Below, one piece after another: positions 1 to 7,156 of a stretch of DNA of 21,170 nt. How positions within the stretch are numbered: the first letter of the stretch is position 1; each line of letters begins with the position of its first letter. The notes beneath the pieces were generated by a model that worked only from the letters and a program-made list of their open reading frames with translations, did no database searches and was not told where the DNA came from. Origin of the DNA: CAZEYT01 sp964516295. Lineage in GTDB: Bacteria > Verrucomicrobiota > Verrucomicrobiia > Chthoniobacterales > Terrimicrobiaceae. The stretch spans positions 1-21,170 of the forward strand of contig CAZEYT010000048.1 of NCBI GenBank assembly GCA_964516295.1, written 5' to 3'. Position numbers and translations under genes: made by a program.

Positions 1-147
1 TCCGCCGCCAAGGAAAAAACCGGGCGCTACCACGAGGCCTTCTGCCCCATGGCGGGAGCCGCCTGGATTCAGACCGGAAAGACGATCGCCAACCCCTACT
101 TTGGCTCCTCCATGCTGACGTGCGGCGAGATTCGTAAGGACCTGTAA
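1..147 (+). CDS. C-terminal end of a heavy-metal efflux / metal-binding protein (partial)
   Basis: Frame 1 is open from the window edge to TAA at 145-147, giving 48 residues of a protein whose start lies outside. The stretch contains a CPMAGAAW motif followed by NPYFGSSMLTCGEI. This is the typical ending of the DUF3347/CusB-type metal-binding tail (family pattern: a Cys-Pro-Met motif, then NPYFG and a C-G-E). Known members bind Cu(I) or Ag(I) in the periplasm or form the C-terminus of RND adaptor proteins of Cus/Czc-type pumps. From this fragment alone I cannot tell a stand-alone DUF3347 protein from the end of a CusB-like adaptor. It lies 25 nt upstream of a sensor kinase gene on the same strand, so metal sensing and efflux may be linked, but that is inference. 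Confidence 0.65.
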   Translation, partial: SAAKEKTGRYHEAFCPMAGAAWIQTGKTIANPYFGSSMLTCGEIRKDL

Positions 148-172
148 ACAATCCTTCGAGGATCGAGCCGCA

Positions 173-1261
173 ATGATCCCGGCCAGCTCGTCCTCCTCGT
201 TACGGCGCGCGATCACCAACCCGTGGTCGCGCGTCCCGCTCTTCTGGCGATTCCAGATTGGCGGCTGGCTGGGACATTTCCTCTACGCCTACCCGCTGAA
301 GTGGGTGACGATGGAAGACTGGTCCGACACCTTCTGGGTTGCCCTCTATCGCGACGGGCTGGGCTTTACGTTCACCCTGCTCATGCGCGGGATTTACCAG
401 CGGATTTATCACCCCGGAGGTGGCATTCTCCGGCCCGCCCTTGCTTCGGCGGCGATGTCATTGCTCGGAGCCAGCGCAGTTACCGGACTGGTTCTGGTGT
501 TCCACCATTTTCTGGATTTCGACCGTCGCGAAGTCTTCACCACGCCGATGGTGTTCGCCATCTTCTATTTTCAAGCCGGCCTCTTCGCGGTGTGGAGCGC
601 GCTCTACTTCGGGATCAAAAGTGCGCGCGATACCGCCGAGCGAAACGTCCTCCTTGCCCGGACCGAAGCCAGCCGCCAGCAGGCCGAGCTTCAAATGCTC
701 CGCGCGCAGATGAGTCCCCACTTCCTCTTCAACGCGCTCTCCAGCATTCGCGCCGGGTTGCTGCCCACCCAGCAGCCTCTCAAGCAGGCCGTTCAGGCGC
801 TCGCCGATTACCTCCGCTATTCCCTCGAGCAGCGAACCAATGACCGCGTGCCCATCGAAAAAGAATACGACGCGATGACCGCTTACCTGGCGGTGGAAAA
901 AGCCCGGTTCCGCGAAGAGATCGAAGTCGAAACGGAAATCGCCGCCGCCGCGCGTCCCATTCTGGTTCCGGGCATCTTGCTCCAACCGCTGGTCGAAAAC
1001 GCGATCAAATACGGCCGCCAAACCTCGCCGAACCCGCTCCGTGTGCGGCTTATCGTCAGCCGCGTTGACTCGGTGCTCCGCCTTGAAGTCGCAAACACGG
1101 GTCGATGGTTGGAACCATCCGCCCGCTCAGGGCTGGGCGGGATCGGGCTCGGCAACCTGCGCCAGCGACTGGACATGCTCTACGCCTCCAAGCACCGGCT
1201 GGCTGTTGCCGAAAACGACGGCTGGGTCGTTGTGTCCCTCGAACTTCCCCTGCCCGAATGA
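173..1261 (+). CDS. LytS/AlgZ-type membrane sensor histidine kinase
   Basis: The protein has 362 residues. The N-terminal half holds about four hydrophobic segments (near residues 29-46, 61-72, 88-112 and 123-147), so the input domain is membrane-embedded. A short linker helix leads to the His_kinase (LytS/YehU) domain with the phosphoacceptor motif SPHFLFNAL, His183. The ATP-binding half shows an N box at LQPLVENAIKYG (Asn276) and a glycine-rich GGIGLGNLRQRL box at 322-333. Length and order match the family. The gene overlaps the response regulator by 4 nt (ATGA), so the two are translationally coupled and should form one phosphorelay. The ligand cannot be read from the sequence; proximity to a metal-efflux protein end only hints at metal stress. 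Confidence 0.9.
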   Translation: MIPASSSSSLRRAITNPWSRVPLFWRFQIGGWLGHFLYAYPLKWVTMEDWSDTFWVALYRDGLGFTFTLLMRGIYQRIYHPGGGILRPALASAAMSLLGASAVTGLVLVFHHFLDFDRREVFTTPMVFAIFYFQAGLFAVWSALYFGIKSARDTAERNVLLARTEASRQQAELQMLRAQMSPHFLFNALSSIRAGLLPTQQPLKQAVQALADYLRYSLEQRTNDRVPIEKEYDAMTAYLAVEKARFREEIEVETEIAAAARPILVPGILLQPLVENAIKYGRQTSPNPLRVRLIVSRVDSVLRLEVANTGRWLEPSARSGLGGIGLGNLRQRLDMLYASKHRLAVAENDGWVVVSLELPLPE

Positions 1262-1995
1262 AGCTCCCAGACCTTCGCGCCATCATCGTGGATGACGAGC
1301 CGCCCTGCCGGGAACTCCTGCAGGAGCTTTTGGCCGAACATCCCAACGTGCGCGTGGTCGGGGAAGCAAACTCCGTCGCGACCGCCACCACCCTTTGCGC
1401 CGACCTGCGCCCAAATTTGATCTTTCTGGACGTGCAGATGGCCGATGGCGAGGGCTTCGACCTTCTTCCTCATCTTGACCCGATCCCGGCCGTCATCTTC
1501 GTCACGGCCTACGACCAGTATGCCTTCCGGGCCTTCGAGGTAAACGCCGTGGACTACCTCGCCAAGCCGGTCCGTCCGGATCGTCTCGCGAACGCGCTTC
1601 AGCGCATCATTCATCAGCCGCACGCCACGCACACCATCCCGCTGAGCGAGGACGACCGCATCTTCCTCCGCTCCGATTCGCAGCTTCGGGTCGCGTTCGT
1701 GACGGAGATCACCGGCATCGAGGCCGTCGAAAACTACTCCCGCGTTCACTTGATCGACGGCACGGCCAAGCTGATTCGGCGGGGCATGGCGGAGTGGGAA
1801 AAAATCCTCCCCGGGCACATGTTTCTGCGCACCCACCGCTCACTCATCGTGAACCTCCAGGCGATCAAGAAAGTCATCATGGAGGCACGCGATGAAGTCA
1901 CCGTGGAGATTACGGGATTCAGCGAATCCGTGCGCCTCGGTCGGCGTGCCGCCGCTCGGCTCCGCCGCGGTTTACGCCAGCCAAACCTCCTGTGA
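1258..1995 (+). CDS. LytTR-family response regulator (AlgR/LytR type)
   Basis: The protein has 245 residues. An N-terminal receiver domain carries the acidic pair Asp12-Asp13, phosphoacceptor Asp58 (in LIFLDVQM), Thr83 and Lys103 (in DYLAKPV). A C-terminal LytTR DNA-binding domain (about residues 138-240) includes the family signature ENYSRVHL and FLRTHRSLIVN. Such proteins dimerise on phosphorylation and bind pairs of short direct repeats in promoters. I chose the ATG at 1258 because it overlaps the kinase stop as ATGA and gives a receiver domain of normal length; the same frame is open further upstream, but only as a shadow of the kinase gene. No typical LytTR repeat pair was recognised nearby, so its target genes are unknown. 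Confidence 0.92.
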   Translation: MKLPDLRAIIVDDEPPCRELLQELLAEHPNVRVVGEANSVATATTLCADLRPNLIFLDVQMADGEGFDLLPHLDPIPAVIFVTAYDQYAFRAFEVNAVDYLAKPVRPDRLANALQRIIHQPHATHTIPLSEDDRIFLRSDSQLRVAFVTEITGIEAVENYSRVHLIDGTAKLIRRGMAEWEKILPGHMFLRTHRSLIVNLQAIKKVIMEARDEVTVEITGFSESVRLGRRAAARLRRGLRQPNLL

Positions 1996-2023
1996 CGAAC
2001 GGTCGAAAATGACCGCCTCGTCA
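1993..2023 (+). terminator. Hairpin at the end of the two-component operon
   Basis: Starting on the stop codon of the response regulator, TGACGA and CGGTC pair with GACCG and TCGTCA around a GAAAAT loop, with a small internal bulge. It is well placed to end or stabilise the two-component transcript. There is no T-run after it, so it is not a classical intrinsic terminator. Confidence 0.4.
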
Positions 2024-2041
2024 CTAATTCCGGCACGATGC

Positions 2042-2056
2042 TCACAGTCCATGTGA
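2042..2056. promoter_or_regulatory. Inverted repeat TCACA-N5-TGTGA upstream of the XRE gene
   Basis: Perfect 5-bp half-sites flank a 5-bp spacer, 38 bp before the ATG at 2095. The position suits an operator for the adjacent XRE regulator or another dimeric factor. The repeat is short and could arise by chance. Confidence 0.35.
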
Positions 2057-2094
2057 CCCGATAAGAGTTTGCGGCAAGCGGTTTCTCACCCGCC

Positions 2095-2436
2095 ATGAGA
2101 AACCACAACGTGATTGGACCCCAGGTGCGACGCCTCCGCAGTCAGCGGTCGTGGTCGCAGAACGATCTCGCGATCAAACTCCAACTGCTCGGGATGGAAA
2201 CCGCCACCCGCGGCAAAATCTCGAAGCTCGAAGCCCGGCTCATCTACGCGACCGACGACGATTTGATCTTCCTCGCGCGCTGCCTCGGCGTCTCCGTCGA
2301 GGAACTCTACCCCGACTTCATCCGCACCGCGCGGCGCCTCTACGACGCCATCTGCACGTCGAAAACCTCCCGCTTCGGCGCGTTCATTTTCGGCCTTTTA
2401 AGTTGCTCCCTGCTGGGAGCAGGGCTCGTCGCGTAA
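2095..2436 (+). CDS. XRE-family helix-turn-helix regulator with hydrophobic C-terminal tail
   Basis: The protein has 113 residues. Residues 7-65 form a Cro/C1-type HTH: IGPQVRRLRSQRSWSQNDLA, then a recognition-helix region KISKLEARL and a closing helix ending VSVEELYPDF. The last 22 residues (from about FGAFIFGLL) are hydrophobic and could be a membrane-facing or dimer helix, which is unusual for such a small regulator. The gene is directly upstream of trbC on the same strand, and its last codons contain one copy of the repeated palindrome described at 2400-2425. The context suggests that it controls the T4SS genes. Family assignment is firm; the target is inference. Confidence 0.85.
   Translation: MRNHNVIGPQVRRLRSQRSWSQNDLAIKLQLLGMETATRGKISKLEARLIYATDDDLIFLARCLGVSVEELYPDFIRTARRLYDAICTSKTSRFGAFIFGLLSCSLLGAGLVA
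2400..2425. promoter_or_regulatory. Palindromic operator-like element, copy 1 (upstream of trbC)
   Basis: TGCTCCC (2404-2410), spacer TGCT, GGGAGCA (2415-2421) form a perfect 7-bp inverted repeat. Together with flanking AAGT and G-GC, it matches copy 2 at 14212-14237 at 23 of 26 positions. The centre is about 45 bp before the trbC ATG. It overlaps the last codons of the XRE gene. The likely role is an operator or promoter element for the first T4SS half-operon. Confidence 0.65.
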
Positions 2437-2456
2437 GCCGCTACCTTGTCCGAACC

Positions 2457-2702
2457 ATGCACCTCTTCTTTGCCCAAGCCTCCCTCGACGGTGCGATGTC
2501 CGAAGGTCTCGGAATCATCGCCCGTTTCCTCTTCATCATCGCCGTCGTCGTCATCGCGCACGGCGGCTGGCAGGTCCGCAGCGGTAACGCCGACCAGGGC
2601 AAGATGTCCATTGTCGGCGGCCTGCTGCTCGGGCTCGCCGTCGTCATCGCCGAGGCCCTGTTCAACGCCGGCGGCATGCCGACCATCAGCATCTCCCGAT
2701 GA
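2457..2702 (+). CDS. trbC: TrbC/VirB2-type conjugative pilin
   Basis: This is a small hydrophobic protein of 81 residues with two membrane segments (about 19-36 and 51-69) separated by a short polar loop with a G-N-A-D-Q-G stretch. This is the VirB2/TrbC pilin layout, where the second segment follows a conserved Gly-rich GG motif. In the family the subunit sits in the inner membrane and is extracted to build the conjugative pilus. The ATG at 2457 is the first start after the XRE stop that leaves a short leader. The stop overlaps the trbD start (ATGA). The call rests on topology plus its place before VirB3- and VirB4-like genes, since sequence conservation in this family is low. Confidence 0.8.
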   Translation: MHLFFAQASLDGAMSEGLGIIARFLFIIAVVVIAHGGWQVRSGNADQGKMSIVGGLLLGLAVVIAEALFNAGGMPTISISR

Positions 2703-3028
2703 ACAAGGCCATCGTTCCCACCCACGCTGGCGACGACAGCGACGGCAAGATTTGGGGCATCGAAGGCATGAACATTGTGTTCATCCTTGCCGCGATCCTC
2801 CTCGGAATCGGCCTCGCGCTCGCCCTCTCCCGCCAGCATCCGCCTGCGCTCAGCATCGGGCTGGGGGTGGTGCCGCTCCTCCTCACTGCGGCCTACGTCG
2901 GGCTGTTTCGCCAGGGCAAGCCGAGGGCGTTCGACACCGACCTCCTCGAAACGCTCGGCTCCGGCACCGGTTGGACGCCGCCCCCGTCGCAACCGCTCAA
3001 CCCGCTCTCACGCCATGCTCGCTCCTAA
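2699..3028 (+). CDS. trbD: TrbD/VirB3-like inner-membrane T4SS protein
   Basis: The protein has 109 residues with a short cytoplasmic N-terminus, two membrane segments (about 24-43 and 50-70), then a polar, Pro-rich tail. VirB3/TrbD proteins have this layout and associate with the VirB4 ATPase. The start overlaps the trbC stop by 4 nt and the end overlaps the trbE start by 14 nt, so translation of the three is coupled. The product is assigned by topology and gene order. Confidence 0.78.
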   Translation: MNKAIVPTHAGDDSDGKIWGIEGMNIVFILAAILLGIGLALALSRQHPPALSIGLGVVPLLLTAAYVGLFRQGKPRAFDTDLLETLGSGTGWTPPPSQPLNPLSRHARS

Positions 3029-5717
3029 CGGATGGATCTCTCACGACCTCGTGATCTGGAACGACCTCGACCGCCGGGGCTTCATCACCAAAGGCTTCGC
3101 GCTGGAAGTGCCAGACCTTCGGCACGGCAGCGAGCACGCGCTCGATGGCTTCTACACCTCGGTTCGGCAGTTTCTTCACACGCTCGACGAATCGACCCGC
3201 GCACAGATTCGTTGGTCGGTGGATTCCGACTACCGCGCCGACTTGCTCGCCTACAAGACCGTCACCGACGAACGGTGCGAGCCGGATTCGTGGGCGGCCA
3301 TCACGCGCAATGAACGCTTCAACCGCTACTGGCACGCGATGCAGTCCGGTCAGCTCCGCCGGGAAAAACTCGTCCTTTTTCTCTCGAAGCGCATCGCGAC
3401 GAGTCCACCCGCCGGAGCGAACGCCGCACTGCTCGATGAACACTACCGCCGCGTGCTTGCGCAGTATGAGGAAACCTTTGCCCAGCACGGGCGGGTCATC
3501 GCTTCGTTGTTCGAGCCGCACGGCTGCCGCGTCACCGCGTTGTCGTCCGCTGACCTGTTTCGGACCTACGCCGCGTTCTTCAACCCGTCCTACCTGCGCC
3601 GCGACGGCTACGATCCCATCGGCCAGTTTCTCGAGGAGGAAACGATCCACCAGAACTGCTGGCACCAGGGCGTGCAGGCGGGGCGCACGTTCGGGTTCTT
3701 CGCCGACGGCTTCTACCACAACCTCGTCATCCTCAAACGTCGGCCCCAGCGCACGCGGCGGGGCATTTTCTGGGCGCTCACGTCGCTCCCGTTTCTCGAC
3801 TACGCGATCACGGTCAACCTCTACCCGCAGAACGTCCGCCGCGAGATCAACCGCGCCGAGCGTTCTCTGGAGCGGGTGCGCGGCGACTACGCCGCCGAGC
3901 GCAAGCATTCCCTCCTAACCTCGAAGGAGGTGAAGGAACAACGGATCAAGGACCTCGCGCAGGGCGACGTGGTACCGTTCCTCTACGACTACGTGGTCCA
4001 CGTCTGGGATGCCACCGAGGACGGTCTCATTTCCAAGACGCGGCAAATCGAAACCGCCTTCAACCAAATGGAGGACGCCCAGTGCTGGACGTCGAACCTC
4101 TCGTCGGCCGCCACGACGAAGAACGTCTGGTATCAGACCTGGCCCGGCTGGCTCTGGGGCAAATACACCCACCACGCCGACAGCGGGCTCGATGACTGGC
4201 TCGCCGACCTGCTGCCGTTTTCCTCGACGTTCACCGGCCACCTCGACGGGGCCGAGGCCTTCTACGACGGCGCGAACCGCAACCTCATCGGCGTGCGCAA
4301 CTTTGTCTCCGGCACGCCGCAGCTTGCCGTGCTCCTCGGCATGACCCGCGCCGGGAAGTCCGCGTTCATGTGCGACCTCCTCTCGCAGACCGATCCGTAT
4401 TACGATTTCACGCTCATCGTCGAGGAGGGACTGTCCTATGGGATCTGGACGGAGGCGCTCGGCTCCCGGCCCATTGTGGTTCAACCCGATGGAGACCTTT
4501 GCCTCAACTACCTCGACACTCAAGGCGCGCCCCTCACGAACCTTCAGGTCACCACGGCCGCCGCGTTGGTCGCGAAGATGGCGGGACATCCCGCCGACGA
4601 GGACCGGCGCAATCTCCGCCTCGCCCAGATCACCCAATATATCGAGCAGCTCTACACCGACCGGTTCGACGAATGGGTCGCGGAGGATGCTGCACGCCGC
4701 GAAATGGTCGCCCGCCACGCGATGGCCGCGCTCGCCTACCGGGCCGCGCACCTGCCGGTTTCCTCCACCTTCGTCGAGGCGTGGGCGGAGTTCCGTCACC
4801 TTCCCAGCGAGGACGAACGCGAGGCGTTGATCCGCCTGCCTTCCGCCGAGGAGGTGTCCCGGTTTCTCGCTTCGCCCGAGGGCGAGCGCCAGGTCCGCAA
4901 CGTGGCCTTCGCGTTCTTCGAGCCGGGAGACTATCCGACCCACGACATGCTCCAGCAGATGATGCTGGTTGCGCCGTTCGCGGAGCACCACCGCGACGAA
5001 ATCAATCACCTCGCCACCTTGCTCGCGCCGTGGAACGAGCAACGCCTCGTCTGCGGGGCGTCCACGATGTCCTTCACCGGGCGGGTGGCGCACTTCGACC
5101 TTACCTACATCCCGGAGTCGAACCGCCAGCTCAAGGAACTCGCCGGCTTCCTCATCGCGAACTACGGCCGGCAGCACATCATCACGCTGCCGCGCGGCCG
5201 AAGGAAGCGCGTCATCTTCGAGGAGGTCGCCCGCACGCTCGACATCCCCGGCGGTGAACAGCTTGTCAGCGAGTTCTACGCGCAGCTTTCCAAGTTCTCC
5301 ACCTGGATCATTTCCATCGTCCAGCAATACAGCCGGTTTCAGCGGTCGGGCATTCGCCCCATCGTCTTCGGCAACGCGAAGCAGTTCTTCCTCACCCGCA
5401 TGAACGACCGGCGGGACATCGAGGATGTCGCCACCGACATCGACCTTTCCGAAACGACCAAGGAAGCGGTTTCGCGGTATCCGCTTCCCGAGCACCTGCC
5501 GGCGACGAACAAGTATGCCGCGCTGACCTACTACCACCTCGACGCGCAGCAGCCTCGTTGCGGGACCATTCACAACCGCGTCTCGCCGGAAATGCTCTTC
5601 TGCTCCTCTTCGACCGGAGAGGACTTCGACGCCCGAAGCCGCAAGCTCCGCCATCACCCCGACATCGTTCGCGGGATTCTGGCCGAGTCGTCTGCCGGTG
5701 CCTCCCCGAAAGCCTGA
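3015..5717 (+). CDS. trbE: TrbE/VirB4 conjugative transfer ATPase
   Basis: The protein has 900 residues. The C-terminal RecA-like ATPase has Walker A GMTRAGKS at residues 442-449 and Walker B VIFEE at 733-737, followed by the S-T-W-I-I-S-I-V-Q-Q-Y stretch typical of VirB4/TrbE. The N-terminal half is the VirB4 domain that docks on VirB3 and the inner membrane complex. The protein powers pilus assembly and substrate transfer at the cytoplasmic base of the channel. The ATG at 3015 is chosen over upstream starts in the same frame because those lie inside trbD and encode a low-complexity Ser/Arg stretch. The reading frame is intact and the length is in the family's usual range of 800-900. Confidence 0.95.
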   Translation: MLAPNGWISHDLVIWNDLDRRGFITKGFALEVPDLRHGSEHALDGFYTSVRQFLHTLDESTRAQIRWSVDSDYRADLLAYKTVTDERCEPDSWAAITRNERFNRYWHAMQSGQLRREKLVLFLSKRIATSPPAGANAALLDEHYRRVLAQYEETFAQHGRVIASLFEPHGCRVTALSSADLFRTYAAFFNPSYLRRDGYDPIGQFLEEETIHQNCWHQGVQAGRTFGFFADGFYHNLVILKRRPQRTRRGIFWALTSLPFLDYAITVNLYPQNVRREINRAERSLERVRGDYAAERKHSLLTSKEVKEQRIKDLAQGDVVPFLYDYVVHVWDATEDGLISKTRQIETAFNQMEDAQCWTSNLSSAATTKNVWYQTWPGWLWGKYTHHADSGLDDWLADLLPFSSTFTGHLDGAEAFYDGANRNLIGVRNFVSGTPQLAVLLGMTRAGKSAFMCDLLSQTDPYYDFTLIVEEGLSYGIWTEALGSRPIVVQPDGDLCLNYLDTQGAPLTNLQVTTAAALVAKMAGHPADEDRRNLRLAQITQYIEQLYTDRFDEWVAEDAARREMVARHAMAALAYRAAHLPVSSTFVEAWAEFRHLPSEDEREALIRLPSAEEVSRFLASPEGERQVRNVAFAFFEPGDYPTHDMLQQMMLVAPFAEHHRDEINHLATLLAPWNEQRLVCGASTMSFTGRVAHFDLTYIPESNRQLKELAGFLIANYGRQHIITLPRGRRKRVIFEEVARTLDIPGGEQLVSEFYAQLSKFSTWIISIVQQYSRFQRSGIRPIVFGNAKQFFLTRMNDRRDIEDVATDIDLSETTKEAVSRYPLPEHLPATNKYAALTYYHLDAQQPRCGTIHNRVSPEMLFCSSSTGEDFDARSRKLRHHPDIVRGILAESSAGASPKA

Positions 5718-5721
5718 CCCT

Positions 5722-6030
5722 ATGAAAATCTCACTCTGCCGTTCTGCTTCCAGGAAAAGAAAACCCTCGGCTTGGCTCCTCGTCGCTGGGTTATGCGTCG
5801 CGCTTTTCCTCCCAGCGTGTGCGGGTCGCAAGGAGTTCCAGAAGGGCTACGAGCGCGGTGCCGCGGACACCGTGAAGCGCCAGTATTGGATCCTGCAAAA
5901 TATGCAGAAGCGCGACGCCGACACCAACTCGCCCCGTCATCTCTCGCTCTACCGGGTGCCGGTCGAACCCGACCCTCGCGCCAACGTCCAGAAGGTCCCC
6001 TACGAGATCACCATCCCCATCTATCAATAA
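5722..6030 (+). CDS. Small conjugation-associated lipoprotein
   Basis: The protein has 102 residues. After a basic N-terminus and a hydrophobic helix (about 18-32) comes a lipobox LPAC with Cys33 as the expected lipidated residue. The mature part contains KGYERGAADTVKRQYW and a Pro-rich end. It begins 4 nt after the trbE stop and ends 13 nt before trbJ, so it belongs to the operon. By size and lipidation it could play the VirB7/TrbH outer-membrane role, though in RP4 and Tn4371 no lipoprotein lies at this place. I do not recognise a named family. The ATG at 5722 is preferred over one at 5698, which lies within trbE. Confidence 0.75.
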   Translation: MKISLCRSASRKRKPSAWLLVAGLCVALFLPACAGRKEFQKGYERGAADTVKRQYWILQNMQKRDADTNSPRHLSLYRVPVEPDPRANVQKVPYEITIPIYQ

Positions 6031-6043
6031 CCCCGCCCACCCG

Positions 6044-6925
6044 ATGAAAAAATCCCTCCTCATTACCGCCGCCGTGACGGCCGTATCCACCGCTCCCCAT
6101 GCGCCCGCTCAACTCGTCGTTGCCGCTCCCGGCATGGAGGCGCGCCAGGACCAAAAGAACATCTTCGACACTCTGAAGTATGCCTGGGAGCAGAGCCAAT
6201 GGGCCGAAAAACTCGCCACGCTCCACAGCACGTTGAGCACGGTGCAGGACCATCTGCGGACCGCCAACGAGGTCAAGCAGGCCATTGGCGATCCCGTCGC
6301 CGCCATCGGCCTGATCGATAGCGGACTCTTCTCCCAATATTTCGAGGAGTCCGGCATCGGCGACACCTTGGGCGAGCTCGTCGGCATCGCCCAGGAAGGC
6401 GCGGAACTCTCCGCGACCGTCAGCACGCTGTTCCAGCCCATCAATCTGGATGCTTGGAAAAACCTGTCATCCGACGCTCGGGGCACGTTCGAGGGCATCG
6501 CCTCATTCCGCGATTCCAACGACCCGCTCAAACGCTTCCGGGCGGTCGAGAACGGATTCTCCCGCTTCGAGACGTTGCTCGGTCGCGCCCAGAACAAACG
6601 CAAAACGCTCAACCTCCAGATCGCGAAGCTGAACAACCAGCTCAAGGGCGCAAAGGACGACGCCGAGGTGCAGAAGCTCGTCGGCTCCCTTGCGACCGCC
6701 CAGGCCGCGCTCGGCGACCTCGACGCCATGGTCGAAACCGCGCAGGGCCAGGTGGAGGCGCTCCACGTCCTCAACGAAAACCGCTCGGCGGCCGAGGAGG
6801 TCGCCGCCGAGGAAATCAGCCGCGCGCAAAACCGCGAACTCGCGGCTCTTGCCGCTCAAGCCGAGGCGGAAATCGAGCTGCCGGATTTCAACGAACCCAA
6901 TCCCGACCTCCCGCCCGGGTTCTAG
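6044..6925 (+). CDS. trbJ: TrbJ/VirB5-like periplasmic T4SS protein
   Basis: The protein has 293 residues with a signal peptide (about 1-23, cut near A-P-A-Q). The mature protein is almost all helical. It shows the N-terminal D-x-x-N-x-x-x-x-L-x-Y-x-W-E-Q pattern common in TrbJ and a long coiled coil at about 180-245 (KRKTLNLQIAKLNNQLKG and following). TrbJ/VirB5 proteins are minor pilus components exported to the periplasm. Gene order, between the VirB4 ATPase and the VirB6 homologue, supports the call. The C-terminal end is acidic and Pro-rich. Confidence 0.85.
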   Translation: MKKSLLITAAVTAVSTAPHAPAQLVVAAPGMEARQDQKNIFDTLKYAWEQSQWAEKLATLHSTLSTVQDHLRTANEVKQAIGDPVAAIGLIDSGLFSQYFEESGIGDTLGELVGIAQEGAELSATVSTLFQPINLDAWKNLSSDARGTFEGIASFRDSNDPLKRFRAVENGFSRFETLLGRAQNKRKTLNLQIAKLNNQLKGAKDDAEVQKLVGSLATAQAALGDLDAMVETAQGQVEALHVLNENRSAAEEVAAEEISRAQNRELAALAAQAEAEIELPDFNEPNPDLPPGF

Positions 6926-7153
6926 CTAATGGCCAAAGGTCTTTTCGAGCTGCGCCTCGGCCTCCGCCGCCTGCCGCGCCGACGCGCGATTGCGCTCCTC
7001 CGACTCCCGAATCGCTGCTTTCTCCCGCTCCCGGGCCAGTTCGATGGCCGCCTCCCGCCGCTCGCGATCCTCACGCTCCCGAACCTGCCCCCAAAAAATC
7101 GCTGACGCCACGACAAGAATTCCGACCAGCAAGCCGACGATCACCACTTTCAT
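6926..7153 (-). CDS. Small membrane-anchored charged protein, antisense to the T4SS operon
   Basis: The protein has 75 residues: an N-terminal membrane helix (MKVVIVGLLVGILVVASAIF), then a long, highly charged helix rich in R, E and A (REREDRERREAAIELARERE and on). The stop is immediately after the trbJ stop, and the ATG at 7153 is 3 nt from the divergent trbL ATG (7157), so it fills the gap exactly. In RP4 the space between trbJ and trbL holds trbK, a small membrane-anchored entry-exclusion protein on the same strand. Here the best ORF is on the other strand and has no lipobox Cys. A TTG start at 7162 would add three residues. No clear ribosome site is visible. I do not recognise the family; a role in exclusion is only a guess from position. 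Confidence 0.55.
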   Translation of the reverse strand: MKVVIVGLLVGILVVASAIFWGQVREREDRERREAAIELAREREKAAIRESEERNRASARQAAEAEAQLEKTFGH

Positions 7154-7156
7154 GCC

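Noticed and set aside
3915..5831. 638-codon open frame on the minus strand
   Set aside because: It is fully antisense to trbE, which has intact Walker motifs; high GC keeps the opposite frame free of stops. The translation is Arg/Glu/Val-rich without motifs.
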